From: Selenomonas sputigena_A
GTDB lineage: Bacteria; Bacillota; Negativicutes; Selenomonadales; Selenomonadaceae
Length of the DNA stretch: 64,000 bases
NCBI RefSeq assembly: GCF_051603425.1
Contig: NZ_CP194411.1
Span: forward strand, 310,001 to 374,000
Direction of reading: 5' to 3'
Below the pieces are notes generated by a model. It was not told the DNA's origin. It saw nothing but the letters and a program-made list of their open reading frames with translations, and did not search any database. Positions 8,731 to 17,263 of this stretch are shown piece by piece (the stretch's first letter is position 1; every line of letters starts with the position of its first letter). The translations under genes were made by a program, and so were the position numbers.

Positions 8731-9878
8731 GCTTCACTCCCGTTCCTCTGCCCGCCTGCCGCGGCCAGCACATGCGCGGCGACACGTACGGCGGCGCCCG
8801 GAGGACCGAGCTGCAGCACGGAAACCTTGAGACGCGCCATGACCGATGCCCGATGCGCCTCTCCCCGATAGAGCTTTTCCGCTTCCTCGGCAATGCGTTC
8901 GGGGGTCACCTCGTCCTGCAGAAGCTCCGCCTCAACCGTTTCGCCAAGGATGATGTTCGGCAGGCTGAAGCGCTCAACCTTTACCAGCCGCTTGCCGACA
9001 GCGTAGTTGAGCCGCCCCATGCGGTAGCAGACAACAGCCGGCAGATCCATCAAGGCTGCCTCCATGACGACTGTGCCCGATGCGGCGACGGCAAAATCCG
9101 CCAGCCCCATCAGCGAGTATGTATGCTCCTGCGTAATCTCCACCGGAGCCGACGCCTTCTTGACGAGACTCTCGACCGCCGCACGGTCCGCGCCCGGTGC
9201 AAGCGGCAGGAAGAACCGCGTTTCAGGGCGGCGCTCCTTGAGAAGCTTCGCCGCCTCGATCATGTCGGGCAAAAGAAGCGCGATTTCCTGGCGGCGGCTT
9301 CCCGGCAGAAGAAGCGCCGTAGGCTCTCCCTCCGAGAGGCGGAAGAATGCCCTCGCCGCTTCCGGCTCCATGTCGGCACGAACCGTATCGACAAGCGGAT
9401 TGCCCAGGAACGAAATGTTCGCGCCCGCATCGAGATAAGGGCCGATTTCATGGTGAAAAATGGCCACGATTTCCTTGGCCAAAGATGCGCATTTTTTCGC
9501 ACGCCCCTTGCGCCACGCCCAGACGGAAGGCGGGATATACGAAAAGACCGGGATACCCAAAGCCTTCGCCTTCGCCGCAAGGCGCCAGTTGAAATCCGGA
9601 TAGTCGATGATCAGTAAAAGGTCCGGCTTCTCCTCGCGCATGGCATCGACGAGCGCCTTCTCCAGAGCCAAAAGGCGCGGCAGGCCGAGCACGACCTCCC
9701 AAAACCCCATGATGCTGTAGTCGCGGCAGTCGCGCACAAGGCGCACGCCGGCCTCGGCCATCTTTCCGCCGCCGAATCCCATGAGCTCGACAGAAGGCTC
9801 CATCGCGAGCATCTCTTTCGCCAAACTGGCGCCGTGCAAATCGCCCGAGGCTTCGCCGGCCGACATCATGATCTTCAT
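8727..9878 (-). CDS. lpxB: LpxB, lipid-A-disaccharide synthase
   Basis: LpxB condenses UDP-2,3-diacylglucosamine with lipid X to form the lipid A disaccharide. Family features are the N-terminal 'MSAGEASGDLHGA' (GT19 signature, residues 4-16), 'VELMGFGGGKM', 'IIDYPDFNWRLA', 'YIPPSVWAWRKGR' near 105-117, 'FLGNPLVD', 'LLPGSRRQEI' and 'AASGTVVMEAAL' in the C-terminal half. The frame extends to 9896, but ATG 9878 has GGAGG six bases upstream and gives 383 residues, so I use it. It overlaps msbA by 4 bases. All expected motifs are intact. Confidence 0.95.
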   Translation of the reverse strand: MKIMMSAGEASGDLHGASLAKEMLAMEPSVELMGFGGGKMAEAGVRLVRDCRDYSIMGFWEVVLGLPRLLALEKALVDAMREEKPDLLLIIDYPDFNWRLAAKAKALGIPVFSYIPPSVWAWRKGRAKKCASLAKEIVAIFHHEIGPYLDAGANISFLGNPLVDTVRADMEPEAARAFFRLSEGEPTALLLPGSRRQEIALLLPDMIEAAKLLKERRPETRFFLPLAPGADRAAVESLVKKASAPVEITQEHTYSLMGLADFAVAASGTVVMEAALMDLPAVVCYRMGRLNYAVGKRLVKVERFSLPNIILGETVEAELLQDEVTPERIAEEAEKLYRGEAHRASVMARLKVSVLQLGPPGAAVRVAAHVLAAAGGQRNGSEA

Positions 9879-9954
9879 CTTCTTCCTCCCGCCCATACGC
9901 CGAAAAAGCGCGAGGACACAGTTTCCCTGCGTCCCCCGCGCCAGTAAGTCATTG

Positions 9955-10761
9955 TCAAATCGCTGCTATTGTAATGCCGTTTTCCTCCGCCATCGCCACG
10001 ACACGTTCCCTGTCGACGACGAGCACCCTGCCCGCTTCAAGCGCCAAGGCTTTCGCTCCAGCGGCAAGCATCGAATCGATGGTATCCGGCCCGACAGTCG
10101 GGACATCGAAGCGCATATCCTGCTGCGGTTTCGCGGCTTTGCCGATGACGGCGCCGCCGCCCGAAAGCTCTCCGCCGCGCCGTATGCAGGCATCCGTTCC
10201 CTCGATGGCCTCGAGCGCCATGACAGCCTTGTTCTTCACGACAGCCGTCTGCCCCACATCGAGGCGGCCGATTTCCTTCGCCATGGCAAGCGCCATTTCC
10301 ATATCGGCACGTTCCGCTTCCGTAGGCTCGCGCTTCGTCAAAGTGCCGGCAGGCGGCATCAGAGTCTTCAACAGCACTGTCTGGTCAAAGGCTTCCATGC
10401 CCTCCTTCGCCAGCTCCCGGACAAAGGCCAGCATGATCGTATCGTCCTTTTTGTCCGGCAGCGTCATCAAGAGCTGCATCATACGCAGATCAGGCTGCTC
10501 GTGCGTACCCGCAAAAAGCAGCTCTTTCGTGACCTTGCCGAGGAGCGTCACCTTCGTCACGCCGCGCTCTTTCAAGTAGTCGATGATCTTGCCGAGCTGC
10601 GCGATATTGATTGCACGGCAGTCTGCAGCAGCAGCCGCCAGCTCCTCGTCCACACCCGGAAGCAACGCAACCGCGCTGACCTCAATGCCGAGCGCCTGCG
10701 CCGCTCTCGCGCAGAGGACGGGCAAACGCCCGACGCCGGCCAAAAGCCCAATCTTCTCCAA
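9955..10761 (-). CDS. lpxI: LpxI, UDP-2,3-diacylglucosamine pyrophosphatase
   Basis: LpxI cleaves UDP-2,3-diacylglucosamine to lipid X and UMP and replaces the unrelated LpxH of gammaproteobacteria. The 268-residue protein has the two-domain LpxI pattern: N-terminal Rossmann-like part beginning 'KIGLLAGVGRLPVL', the linker with 'LLGKVTKELLF', and a C-terminal domain with 'DVGQTAVVKNKAVMALEAIE' and 'GTDACIRRGGEL', ending near 'PTVGPDTIDSM'. The start is TTG at 10761, preceded by a GGAGGGAAGG ribosome site. It lies between lpxA and lpxB, the usual LpxI context. Confidence 0.93.
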   Translation of the reverse strand: MEKIGLLAGVGRLPVLCARAAQALGIEVSAVALLPGVDEELAAAAADCRAINIAQLGKIIDYLKERGVTKVTLLGKVTKELLFAGTHEQPDLRMMQLLMTLPDKKDDTIMLAFVRELAKEGMEAFDQTVLLKTLMPPAGTLTKREPTEAERADMEMALAMAKEIGRLDVGQTAVVKNKAVMALEAIEGTDACIRRGGELSGGGAVIGKAAKPQQDMRFDVPTVGPDTIDSMLAAGAKALALEAGRVLVVDRERVVAMAEENGITIAAI

Positions 10762-10816
10762 AACCTTCCCTCCGCTTCCTCACCTGCCGGAAAACGCCGC
10801 AGCGGCGCCGGCGTTC

Positions 10817-11686
10817 TCAGCCCTGCTCGTTCTCGCGCCGCTCGCGGCAAATGCCGCGGTCCACATTGCGCAAGAAGCGCAGGAAATGCTCGACCTCCTC
10901 CGACGAGTCGACCTCCTGCTCGATGACGGCAATCGCCTGCGCCAGGCTCAATCCCGAACGGAAGAGAATCTTGTAGGCACGTTTGATATTGCGGCGCGAT
11001 TCCAGCGGAATGCCCGCACGCGAGATGCCTACGCTGTTGAGCCCCACAACGCGCGCCGGATGTCCGTCCACGATCGTATAAGGCACGCAGTCCTGCACGA
11101 CTTTCGACATACCGCCGATCATCACATTGCGGCCGATCTTCACGAACTGATGGATGCCGCACATGCCGCCCAAAACCGCGCGATCCTCCACTACGGCATG
11201 TCCGGCAATCATGGCTGCATTCGACATGATCACATGGTTGCCCACGACGCAGTTGTGCGCAACATGCGTGCAGGCCATCAGCAGGCTGTCGCTGCCGACG
11301 CGCGTTTCCTCTCCCGCGCCTGTCGCGCGATGGATGCTCGAATACTCGCGAATCGTCGTGCGGTCGCCGATGATCGTGTAGCTCTTCTCACCTTTGAACT
11401 TCAAATCCTGCGGCTCCGCACCGACCGAAGCGAACTGGAATACACGGCTGTCCTTGCCGATACTCGTCCAGCTGTTGATCACGGCATGCGCCTCGATGCG
11501 CGTCCTCGCACCGATCTCAACATTCGAATCAATCACGGCATGCGCGCCGATCTTTACATCCTCGGCCAATGTCACATGATCGCCGATGACGGCATACGGT
11601 CCGATTTCCACACCCTTGGCCACATGCGCCTTGGGGCTTACGACCGCCGTCTCGTGTATATAAGCTACAACCTTGTTGTCTATCAT
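10817..11686 (-). CDS. lpxA: LpxA, UDP-N-acetylglucosamine acyltransferase
   Basis: LpxA transfers a hydroxyacyl chain from acyl carrier protein to UDP-GlcNAc, the first step of lipid A synthesis. The 289-residue product shows left-handed beta-helix hexapeptide repeats ('VEIGPYAVIGDHVTLAEDV', 'VIGDRTTIREYSSIH') and the catalytic-histidine region 'LLMACTHVAHNCVVGNHV' near residue 130, then an alpha-helical C-terminus from about residue 200. The frame can extend to 11794 but ATG 11686 with AAGGGGTGG upstream fits the family N-terminus. The 221 bases between this start and fabZ hold no convincing gene, so an internal promoter is possible. It is followed after 55 bases by lpxI. Confidence 0.95.
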   Translation of the reverse strand: MIDNKVVAYIHETAVVSPKAHVAKGVEIGPYAVIGDHVTLAEDVKIGAHAVIDSNVEIGARTRIEAHAVINSWTSIGKDSRVFQFASVGAEPQDLKFKGEKSYTIIGDRTTIREYSSIHRATGAGEETRVGSDSLLMACTHVAHNCVVGNHVIMSNAAMIAGHAVVEDRAVLGGMCGIHQFVKIGRNVMIGGMSKVVQDCVPYTIVDGHPARVVGLNSVGISRAGIPLESRRNIKRAYKILFRSGLSLAQAIAVIEQEVDSSEEVEHFLRFLRNVDRGICRERRENEQG

Positions 11687-11907
11687 TTTTCCCACCCCTT
11701 GTTTCTCCCGGAAAGAGTTGACAGGACTGACAATGAAATAATTCCTGAATTTTCTCGTCATCATAATTGCAGAATCGTGGATATAAACCACCATATACCA
11801 TATAGTCCTGCAATCCCCGTCTTTTTCTGCCTTTCATATTTCGCCAAAAAACGTCAATTTCCGGGTTGACAAAAGACTAGCCCTTGTTTTCGCCTCAACA
11901 TAACCTC

Positions 11908-12357
11908 TTATAAAGTATTTTCGGCTCTTTGCAGGGCAAAGGTGAAATCAGCCTTGGCGACGAGCACATCATCGACATAGCCGTCGGCATGAAGCCTGCC
12001 GAAATCACCATGTATTTTCGTAATCTTGGCCTTCGTGACAAGCTGGTCGCCCGGCACTACAGGCTTCTTGAACTTCACGCCCTCCATGCCGCCGAAGAGC
12101 GCGAGCTTGCCACGGTTCTCCTCAGGATAGAGCATCGTGATGCCGCCTACCTGCGCCATCGCCTCCAAAATCAGGACGCCGGGCATGATGGGCGAGCCAG
12201 GGAAATGCCCGCGAAAAAAATCCTCCATCATCGTGACGTTCTTGATGCCCGTCGCCGACTCAAAGGGAACGAGCTCGATGATGCGGTCAACGAGCAGCAT
12301 AGGAGGTCTGTGCGGCAGGATTTTCTTGATTTCGTTTATGTCCAATATCATGTTCAT
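11908..12357 (-). CDS. fabZ: FabZ, 3-hydroxyacyl-ACP dehydratase
   Basis: FabZ removes water from 3-hydroxyacyl-ACP in fatty acid elongation, competing with LpxA and LpxD for the same substrates. The 149-residue protein has the hot-dog fold signatures 'ILPHRPPMLLVDRI' at about residues 13-26, 'HFPGSPIMPGVLILEAMAQ' with the catalytic His and Glu around residues 51-68, and 'KFKKPVVPGDQL' near 96-107. Its place between lpxC and lpxA is conserved in many outer-membrane bacteria and probably balances membrane lipid with lipid A flux. Two ATG codons are available (12357 and 12351). Confidence 0.96.
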   Translation of the reverse strand: MNMILDINEIKKILPHRPPMLLVDRIIELVPFESATGIKNVTMMEDFFRGHFPGSPIMPGVLILEAMAQVGGITMLYPEENRGKLALFGGMEGVKFKKPVVPGDQLVTKAKITKIHGDFGRLHADGYVDDVLVAKADFTFALQRAENTL

Positions 12358-12414
12358 TTCCCTCTTTCTCTATCATCAAGGGCTGGAGAATTCCCACGCC
12401 CCGTCCTTCCTGAA

Positions 12415-13242
12415 TCACGCCAAAGCTGCGTAAATCTCCTTCGCCAGTCTCGCATTCAGCTCATGGCCCGACTTCACGGCAAGAATATGCCCGCGCACAA
12501 AGCCCGCCAACCGCAGGTCGCCGATCAGATCGAGCACCTTGTGGCGCACCAGCTCATCGGGATAGCGCAAATCGTTGAGCCAGCGCTCATCGTTATAGAC
12601 GATGACGTTCTCCAACGTACCGCCGAGCCCCAGCCCCATCTTTCGGAGCGTCTCGACCTCGGCCTCATAGGCGATCGTTCGCGCCGGAGCGATTTCCTTT
12701 TCATAGGCCGTTTCCTCAAGCAGGAAATCCCTGTACTGCGTGCCGACGAGCGCGTGCTCGTTGAGCGATGTAAAGCTCACGCGGAACCCCGTCTCATAAG
12801 GCACGGCCACGAGAAAGCGCTCGCCGTCATCGATGCGGTAGGTACGGTCGATGACAAGCTCCCGCCGCTCCTTTTCGAGCGCCCTTTTCCCCGCCTGCTG
12901 CAGCAGGCGGAAGAATACCAAGGAACTGCCGTCCGCGACCGGAGGCTCTTCCGCATCCATCTCGACAAAGCAGTTGTCGATGCCGAAAGCTGCCAGCGCG
13001 CTCATCATATGCTCGACCGTAAAGACGCGCACGCCGTTCTCCTCCAATGTCGTCGCGCGCACCGTCGATGTGACATGGGGCGCAATCGCGCGGATCCTCG
13101 GCTTGTCCGCAAGATCCTTGCGCACAAAGACGATGCCCGTATCCGCCGGCGCCGGAAGGATTGTCAAATGCACCTCGCGCCCCGAATGAAGCCCGATGCC
13201 CGCATGATGAACCGCCCCGGCAATCGTTGTCTGAAATGGCAA
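12415..13242 (-). CDS. lpxC: LpxC, UDP-3-O-acyl-N-acetylglucosamine deacetylase
   Basis: LpxC is the zinc amidase of the committed lipid A step. The 275-residue length is normal. Visible residues include 'GIGLHSGREVHL' at about 16-27, the zinc motif 'FTVEHMMSALAAFGID' near 74-89 with the first histidine, the 'EEPPVADGSS' stretch near 96-105, and the C-terminal 'DELVRHKVLDLIGDL' carrying HKxxD near 230-245. The start is TTG at 13242 with a GAGGGGGA ribosome site 6-7 bases upstream. It is the first gene of the lipid A operon, with a candidate promoter at 13357-13385 and a small hairpin in its leader. Confidence 0.96.
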   Translation of the reverse strand: MPFQTTIAGAVHHAGIGLHSGREVHLTILPAPADTGIVFVRKDLADKPRIRAIAPHVTSTVRATTLEENGVRVFTVEHMMSALAAFGIDNCFVEMDAEEPPVADGSSLVFFRLLQQAGKRALEKERRELVIDRTYRIDDGERFLVAVPYETGFRVSFTSLNEHALVGTQYRDFLLEETAYEKEIAPARTIAYEAEVETLRKMGLGLGGTLENVIVYNDERWLNDLRYPDELVRHKVLDLIGDLRLAGFVRGHILAVKSGHELNARLAKEIYAALA

Positions 13243-13268
13243 AATAAATCCCCCTCAGGGTAAACGCA

Positions 13269-13283
13269 CCGGACTGCGTCCGG
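13269..13283 (-). promoter_or_regulatory. Hairpin in the lpxC leader
   Basis: A perfect 6-base stem (CCGGAC/GTCCGG) with a 3-base loop lies about 27 bases upstream of the lpxC TTG start and between it and the candidate promoter. It has no T-run, so it is not a terminator. A role in lpxC mRNA stability or initiation is only a guess. Confidence 0.35.
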
Positions 13284-13356
13284 CCGCCTTGCATGAAATG
13301 CGTACCGCCCCGACAGACGCCCGGACGATACAGCAGCAGTTTGCTAACGTCTCTTT

Positions 13357-13385
13357 ATTGTACATAAAATCACCGTCTTGCGCAA
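13357..13385 (-). promoter_or_regulatory. Candidate sigma-70 promoter of the lipid A operon
   Basis: On the minus strand TTGCGC (13385-13380) and TACAAT (13362-13357) are separated by 17 bases, about 115 bases upstream of lpxC. The -10 matches 5 of 6 consensus bases and the -35 four of six. It lies in the gap after the methyltransferase gene, the only sizeable break before lpxC. Confidence 0.55.
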
Positions 13386-13454
13386 GGCTGGGAAGCGTCC
13401 GACGGAAAATCCAAGGAAAATATCATCTTTCCCGCGGGACTTGCCGCTCCAAAA

Positions 13455-14591
13455 TCAGCGGCAATAGAGCACCATGCCCCAGTCCCCGGGAACGAGCGGC
13501 TCGATTCCGAGACGACGCAGCAGCTCCGTTTCCCTTTCCCCCAGGCGTTCGCGCACATCGGTGCGGTAATGACGGAAAGAAAACGCATAGTCGGGATAGA
13601 GCGATTTGACATAAGAGGCGAGCTGCCAGAGATGCTCCGTCCGATGGCTCACGGCGAGCGCAAGCTTCGGTTTGTCGCGCCGGATGACGCCTGCCGCACC
13701 TTCGAGCGCTGCAAGCTCCGCCCCTTCGATATTGAGCTTGATGCAGCCAATGCGCAAAAGCCCCTGTCCATGCGCGTATGCGTCAAGCGTCGTAAGCCCG
13801 GCCGACGCCGTTCCCCGCGCATGGATATGGCTCGCCGCCCCACCCTCGATATAGCGGGCGTTTGCCTCCTTTGACCATAAACCGCAGCTGCTTGCCCGAA
13901 AGCCATATTGCCGGGCTGCCGCCGCACAAAGAACATAATTCGCCGCATCCAGTTCGAAGGCATGGACGTCCGCACCAAGCGAAGCAAACATCTTCGCGTC
14001 TGCGCCGTCGTAAGCGCCCCCGTCAATCACCGTCTCCCCCGCTTCCGGCCGAAACCCCGCCAACATATACTGCGTTCCCGCAGCATACCGATAGCGTGAA
14101 ACCTCCGCCGAAACATAGCCTTCGAGAGCGGCGCAGAAGGAAACCCTCGCCTCCTCGTCGGCAAGCGCCCCGTACACGCGGCGAAGTTCGGGCAAATGTG
14201 CCGCAACCGCCTCATAACGCGCTTTTGCCGCATAACCGTCCATAAAGTACAGCGTCCGTATGTCCAGACGTGCAAAAAATTGTGCAAAAGCCATCGTCCA
14301 CGAGCCGCGCTCCGCCAGGATCACATCCACAGCAGGCTTTTCCCGCTGCATGTCCGAAAGCAGCACCGCCTCGCTGCCCGCAGGCAGGGAAAGTTCCAGC
14401 GGCTCGAGCAGAACAAGGACTTCCGCTGCAAGACCGGCGCTTTGCAGGAGTTTCAGATAACCAAGAGCTTCCCGCTCATTCTTTCCCGCATAAAAAAAGC
14501 CGCAGCGCTTTTGCCGCCGCACAATGTCCGCCAAGGAAGCGAGATAATGATGCGCAGCAAGTCTTTTCTCCAGCCCTGCGAAGCGCTTCAT
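13455..14591 (-). CDS. FkbM-family SAM-dependent methyltransferase-like protein
   Basis: The C-terminal half contains a class I methyltransferase of the FkbM type: the SAM-binding 'ETVIDGGAYDGADAKMF' near residue 187-203, 'ADVHAFELDAANY' (acidic residue at the end of strand 2) and 'IGCIKLNIEGAELAALEGA' near 282-300, which matches the FkbM 'KIDVEG-E' region. The first 180 residues are not recognised; they start with a helical segment and may be a partner or substrate domain. FkbM enzymes usually methylate sugars or small molecules, so a surface glycan substrate is plausible next to the lipid A cluster, but this is inference. It lies 27 bases downstream of the dCMP deaminase, probably in the same transcript. 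Confidence 0.75.
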   Translation of the reverse strand: MKRFAGLEKRLAAHHYLASLADIVRRQKRCGFFYAGKNEREALGYLKLLQSAGLAAEVLVLLEPLELSLPAGSEAVLLSDMQREKPAVDVILAERGSWTMAFAQFFARLDIRTLYFMDGYAAKARYEAVAAHLPELRRVYGALADEEARVSFCAALEGYVSAEVSRYRYAAGTQYMLAGFRPEAGETVIDGGAYDGADAKMFASLGADVHAFELDAANYVLCAAAARQYGFRASSCGLWSKEANARYIEGGAASHIHARGTASAGLTTLDAYAHGQGLLRIGCIKLNIEGAELAALEGAAGVIRRDKPKLALAVSHRTEHLWQLASYVKSLYPDYAFSFRHYRTDVRERLGERETELLRRLGIEPLVPGDWGMVLYCR

Positions 14592-14618
14592 ACTCCTCCC
14601 CCATTCTCCGGAATCAGC

Positions 14619-15098
14619 CTATTCCTCCTGCGGCACAAAATTCACAGGAACCTCCTGCAAATCCGTCTCAAGGCGGCGATAATGGACGCCGGCGGCGGCG
14701 AACATGCGCTTCGAAGCGCGTGTGCTCTCCGTTGCCGCGTACTTGTCCGAGAGGTAGACGACCTCCTTGATGCCGCACTGGATGATCGCCTTGCAGCATT
14801 CGTTGCAGGGAAAGAGCGATGTATAAATGCGGCAGCCTTTTAAAGATGTGCTCGCGTTCAAGATGGCGTTGAGCTCGGCATGCACGACATAGGCGTACTT
14901 CTTTTCGCCGAATTCGCCCGTGCTGCCCCAGGGAAATTCCTGGTCGGAGCAGCCGTTCGGCATGCCGTTGTAGCCGACGCCGACGATATGCCTGTCCCCG
15001 TTCACGATGCAGGCGCCGACCTGTGTGTGCGGATCCTTGCTGCGATACATGGAAAAAAGGGCAATGCCCATAAAGTATTCATCCCAGGAAATGATCAC
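14619..15098 (-). CDS. Deoxycytidylate (dCMP) deaminase / ComEB-like
   Basis: The 159-residue protein has the zinc deaminase signature: 'VVHAELNAIL' near residue 72-81 with the His and catalytic Glu, and 'LFPCNECCKAII' near 96-107 with the paired cysteines. Upstream, 'SKDPHTQVGACIV' and 'GYNGMPNGCSD' are typical of dCMP deaminases that make dUMP for thymidylate synthesis. Some members of this family are annotated ComEB, a name that does not prove a role in competence. The start is GTG at 15098, overlapping the stop of the upstream receptor gene as GTGA. Confidence 0.9.
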   Translation of the reverse strand: MIISWDEYFMGIALFSMYRSKDPHTQVGACIVNGDRHIVGVGYNGMPNGCSDQEFPWGSTGEFGEKKYAYVVHAELNAILNASTSLKGCRIYTSLFPCNECCKAIIQCGIKEVVYLSDKYAATESTRASKRMFAAAGVHYRRLETDLQEVPVNFVPQEE

Positions 15099-16780
15099 GT
15101 CGGCTCCCCCTTCGCTTCTGCCGCATTGCCCGCCACCATCTGCAAAAGTCCTTTGAGACCGTCGGCGGCAGCGCGCATCTCCGCAGCGTTCCCCTCTTCC
15201 CCGCCTTGCAGGGAGCAGAGCCCCGCAGCATCCACGGCCATCTTTTCCTGCAGGGCGCGTGCCTCAGCGAGAGCGGGCAGAAGCTTCGCCCCCCGTTCCT
15301 CGTATTCCCCTGCCTGCTTTGCCGCCGCCTCCAAACGAGCCGCCGTCTCAGCAAGCGCCAAAAGCGCGGCACGGCTCTCTTCCGCACCCGTACCGCCCGC
15401 CTCCAGAGCGGCAGCGGCACGCCCTGCCTCCTCACCAAGCGCAACGAGAAGTTCGTTGGCCTTGCCGGAGAGTTTTCCCGCATCCTCCGAGAGGCGGCGC
15501 ACCTGCTCGGCGACAGAGGCAAAGCGGCGTCCGGAATCACCGGCACGCGCCGCCTCAACAGCCGCATTGAACGCCAAAAGATTTGTCTGGCTCGCGAGAT
15601 CGGACACCTGGCCGATCGTTTCGCCGATCTCGGCCGCACGCTGTCCGAGGCCGCGTGCCAGCCCTTCCGCAATCCGCAGCTCCTTCGTCAAAGCCTCCGT
15701 ACGCGACGCGGCGGCTGCAGCCTCTTCACGCCCACGGCCGAGCTGCTTTCGCTCCTCTTCCGCCTGTTTTTGCCTCGTCTCTGCAGCGCCGGGCGTTTCC
15801 GCCGCTTTTTCCGCCTCGGCCAGAAGCCTTGCCGCCTCGGCGGCCTGATCCTGCAGGGAGGCGGCATGGGATGCGGCCTCTTCCATCGCCTTGGACTGCG
15901 CCTCCACGCCCGTCAGGAGCGTGCTGCAGAACGTCACAAGGCGGGAAAGCGACTCGGCCGGCACGGCCTCGAAAGCCGTGCCCATTGGAGCCGCCAACGC
16001 CTCGGGCGCATCGTCAACAAACTCCGCACCGGCCGTTCCATGCTGCAAAGCGTCCCCAACGCTTTCCTCCCTCGCCTTGCCTTTCAGATGCAGAGCGATT
16101 CGCCCCGTATAGGCGAGCAAAAGCCCCGCCCCCGTGCCGACGAGCAAGAGCAGGAAAAGTCCCGCCAGCACCAGGGCGCGCATCAGGCTTCCCATAGCAC
16201 GCGCCTCGGATTCCTCGGGCACGCCGAGAAAAATCATGCCGACCGTCTCGCCGCGCGCACCGCGGAGCGGCTTGTACGCGCCGAGCGGTTCGCCGTCCGC
16301 CAGCTCCGAGCGGCCGAGATACGGCGCACCGCCTTGCAGGACCATCTCTCGGACAGGATCTGCCGCGCGCTGCCCGACTATTTTTTTCCCGCCTTTATCG
16401 TAAGTTGCCGCCGCCGCGCTGTCTCCGGCAAAGAGCACGACTTCCGCCCCCGAAAGTTCCTTGATCCGGCTGCAGAGCACATCATTGCCATTGATCATGC
16501 GTCCGCCCTTGTAGAGGATTCCCTCCTGCGCCGCCCAATCGCCCGGATACATGATGTCCAGGAGAACGGACACCTCGCGCATATCCGCCTCCGCCTTCTC
16601 CTTCCATGCCGTCGTGCAGGAGGTTTTTGCACTATCGTAGACATAATAGCCGGAAGCGAGAAAAGCGACGAGAAAAAAGGACACAAAAAGGACGACGCCG
16701 CGCTTCAGCCGCGCTGCGTCATCCTCGGCACGAAAAAGAAAGGACAATGCGGGGAATCTTTTCTCTATGCGCTCCTTCAT
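15095..16780 (-). CDS. Methyl-accepting chemotaxis-type membrane receptor
   Basis: From ATG 16780 the product has 561 residues. A first membrane helix (about residues 25-47) is followed by a roughly 150-residue extracytoplasmic Cache-like sensor ('EVSVLLDIMYPGDWA', 'LGAYKPLRGARGETVGMIFLG'), a second helix near residues 198-222, a long Ala/Glu-rich coiled coil, and the signalling tip 'TNLLAFNAAVEAARAGDSG' near 440-458. That tip matches the chemoreceptor consensus with Phe in place of Leu and Asp-Ser replacing Glu-Gln/Lys. No canonical HAMP domain is obvious and the coiled-coil is shorter than usual, so signalling output could differ from flagellar taxis. It begins one base after the universal stress protein stop and overlaps the dCMP deaminase start. 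Confidence 0.85.
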   Translation of the reverse strand: MKERIEKRFPALSFLFRAEDDAARLKRGVVLFVSFFLVAFLASGYYVYDSAKTSCTTAWKEKAEADMREVSVLLDIMYPGDWAAQEGILYKGGRMINGNDVLCSRIKELSGAEVVLFAGDSAAAATYDKGGKKIVGQRAADPVREMVLQGGAPYLGRSELADGEPLGAYKPLRGARGETVGMIFLGVPEESEARAMGSLMRALVLAGLFLLLLVGTGAGLLLAYTGRIALHLKGKAREESVGDALQHGTAGAEFVDDAPEALAAPMGTAFEAVPAESLSRLVTFCSTLLTGVEAQSKAMEEAASHAASLQDQAAEAARLLAEAEKAAETPGAAETRQKQAEEERKQLGRGREEAAAAASRTEALTKELRIAEGLARGLGQRAAEIGETIGQVSDLASQTNLLAFNAAVEAARAGDSGRRFASVAEQVRRLSEDAGKLSGKANELLVALGEEAGRAAAALEAGGTGAEESRAALLALAETAARLEAAAKQAGEYEERGAKLLPALAEARALQEKMAVDAAGLCSLQGGEEGNAAEMRAAADGLKGLLQMVAGNAAEAKGEPT

Positions 16781-16781
16781 A

Positions 16782-17228
16782 TCAGCGAACCACCAGCACC
16801 GGGCAATGCACATGCTGCAGCACATACTGGCTGACGCTGCCCATCAAAAAACCTTCGAAACGCCCGAGGCCGCGGCTGCCCATGACGATGAGGTCGTACC
16901 CCTCATCCTCCGCCGTCTCCACAATCGTTTCGGCAGGCGAGCCAAGCTCCACCGTACTGTTCACATGAATATCCTCCGGCATTTCGCGCTGGATCTTTGC
17001 GATCTCCTTATAGGCGCCCTCCTTGAGCTCGGCAGGCACATAGCCGTCCATGCTCACGCGCTCGAAAGCAGCCACCTCCGCATTGAGGTCTACAACCATC
17101 AGCAGCATGAGCGTTGCCCCCTGCAGGCGCGCGATATGCGCCGCCCGCTTGACGGCCTGCTGCGCCTGCTCCGAGCCGTCATAGGGCACGAGAATCTTCT
17201 TGACCGCACTGTCCTTGAAATCCATCAT
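16782..17228 (-). CDS. Universal stress protein (UspA family)
   Basis: The 148-residue product from ATG 17228 carries the UspA fold: N-terminal 'KKILVPYDGSEQAQQAV' near residues 9-25, 'LMLLMVVDLNAEV', and the ATP-binding C-terminal motif 'DLIVMGSRGLGRFEGFLMGSVS' region spanning about residues 113-134, ending in 'VLQHVHCPVLVVR'. The G-x2-G-x9-G-S pattern is intact, so ATP binding is expected. A longer open frame reaches 17465, but the GGAGGG ribosome site just before 17228 and the family N-terminus decide the start. Function in stress tolerance is a family-level statement; the partner is unknown. Confidence 0.93.
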   Translation of the reverse strand: MMDFKDSAVKKILVPYDGSEQAQQAVKRAAHIARLQGATLMLLMVVDLNAEVAAFERVSMDGYVPAELKEGAYKEIAKIQREMPEDIHVNSTVELGSPAETIVETAEDEGYDLIVMGSRGLGRFEGFLMGSVSQYVLQHVHCPVLVVR

Positions 17229-17263
17229 CTTGCGTCCCTCCTGGCATTTCCCATGAATATTTT

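Noticed and set aside
12137..12433. Plus-strand frame within fabZ
   Set aside because: It is a shadow of fabZ without a ribosome site.
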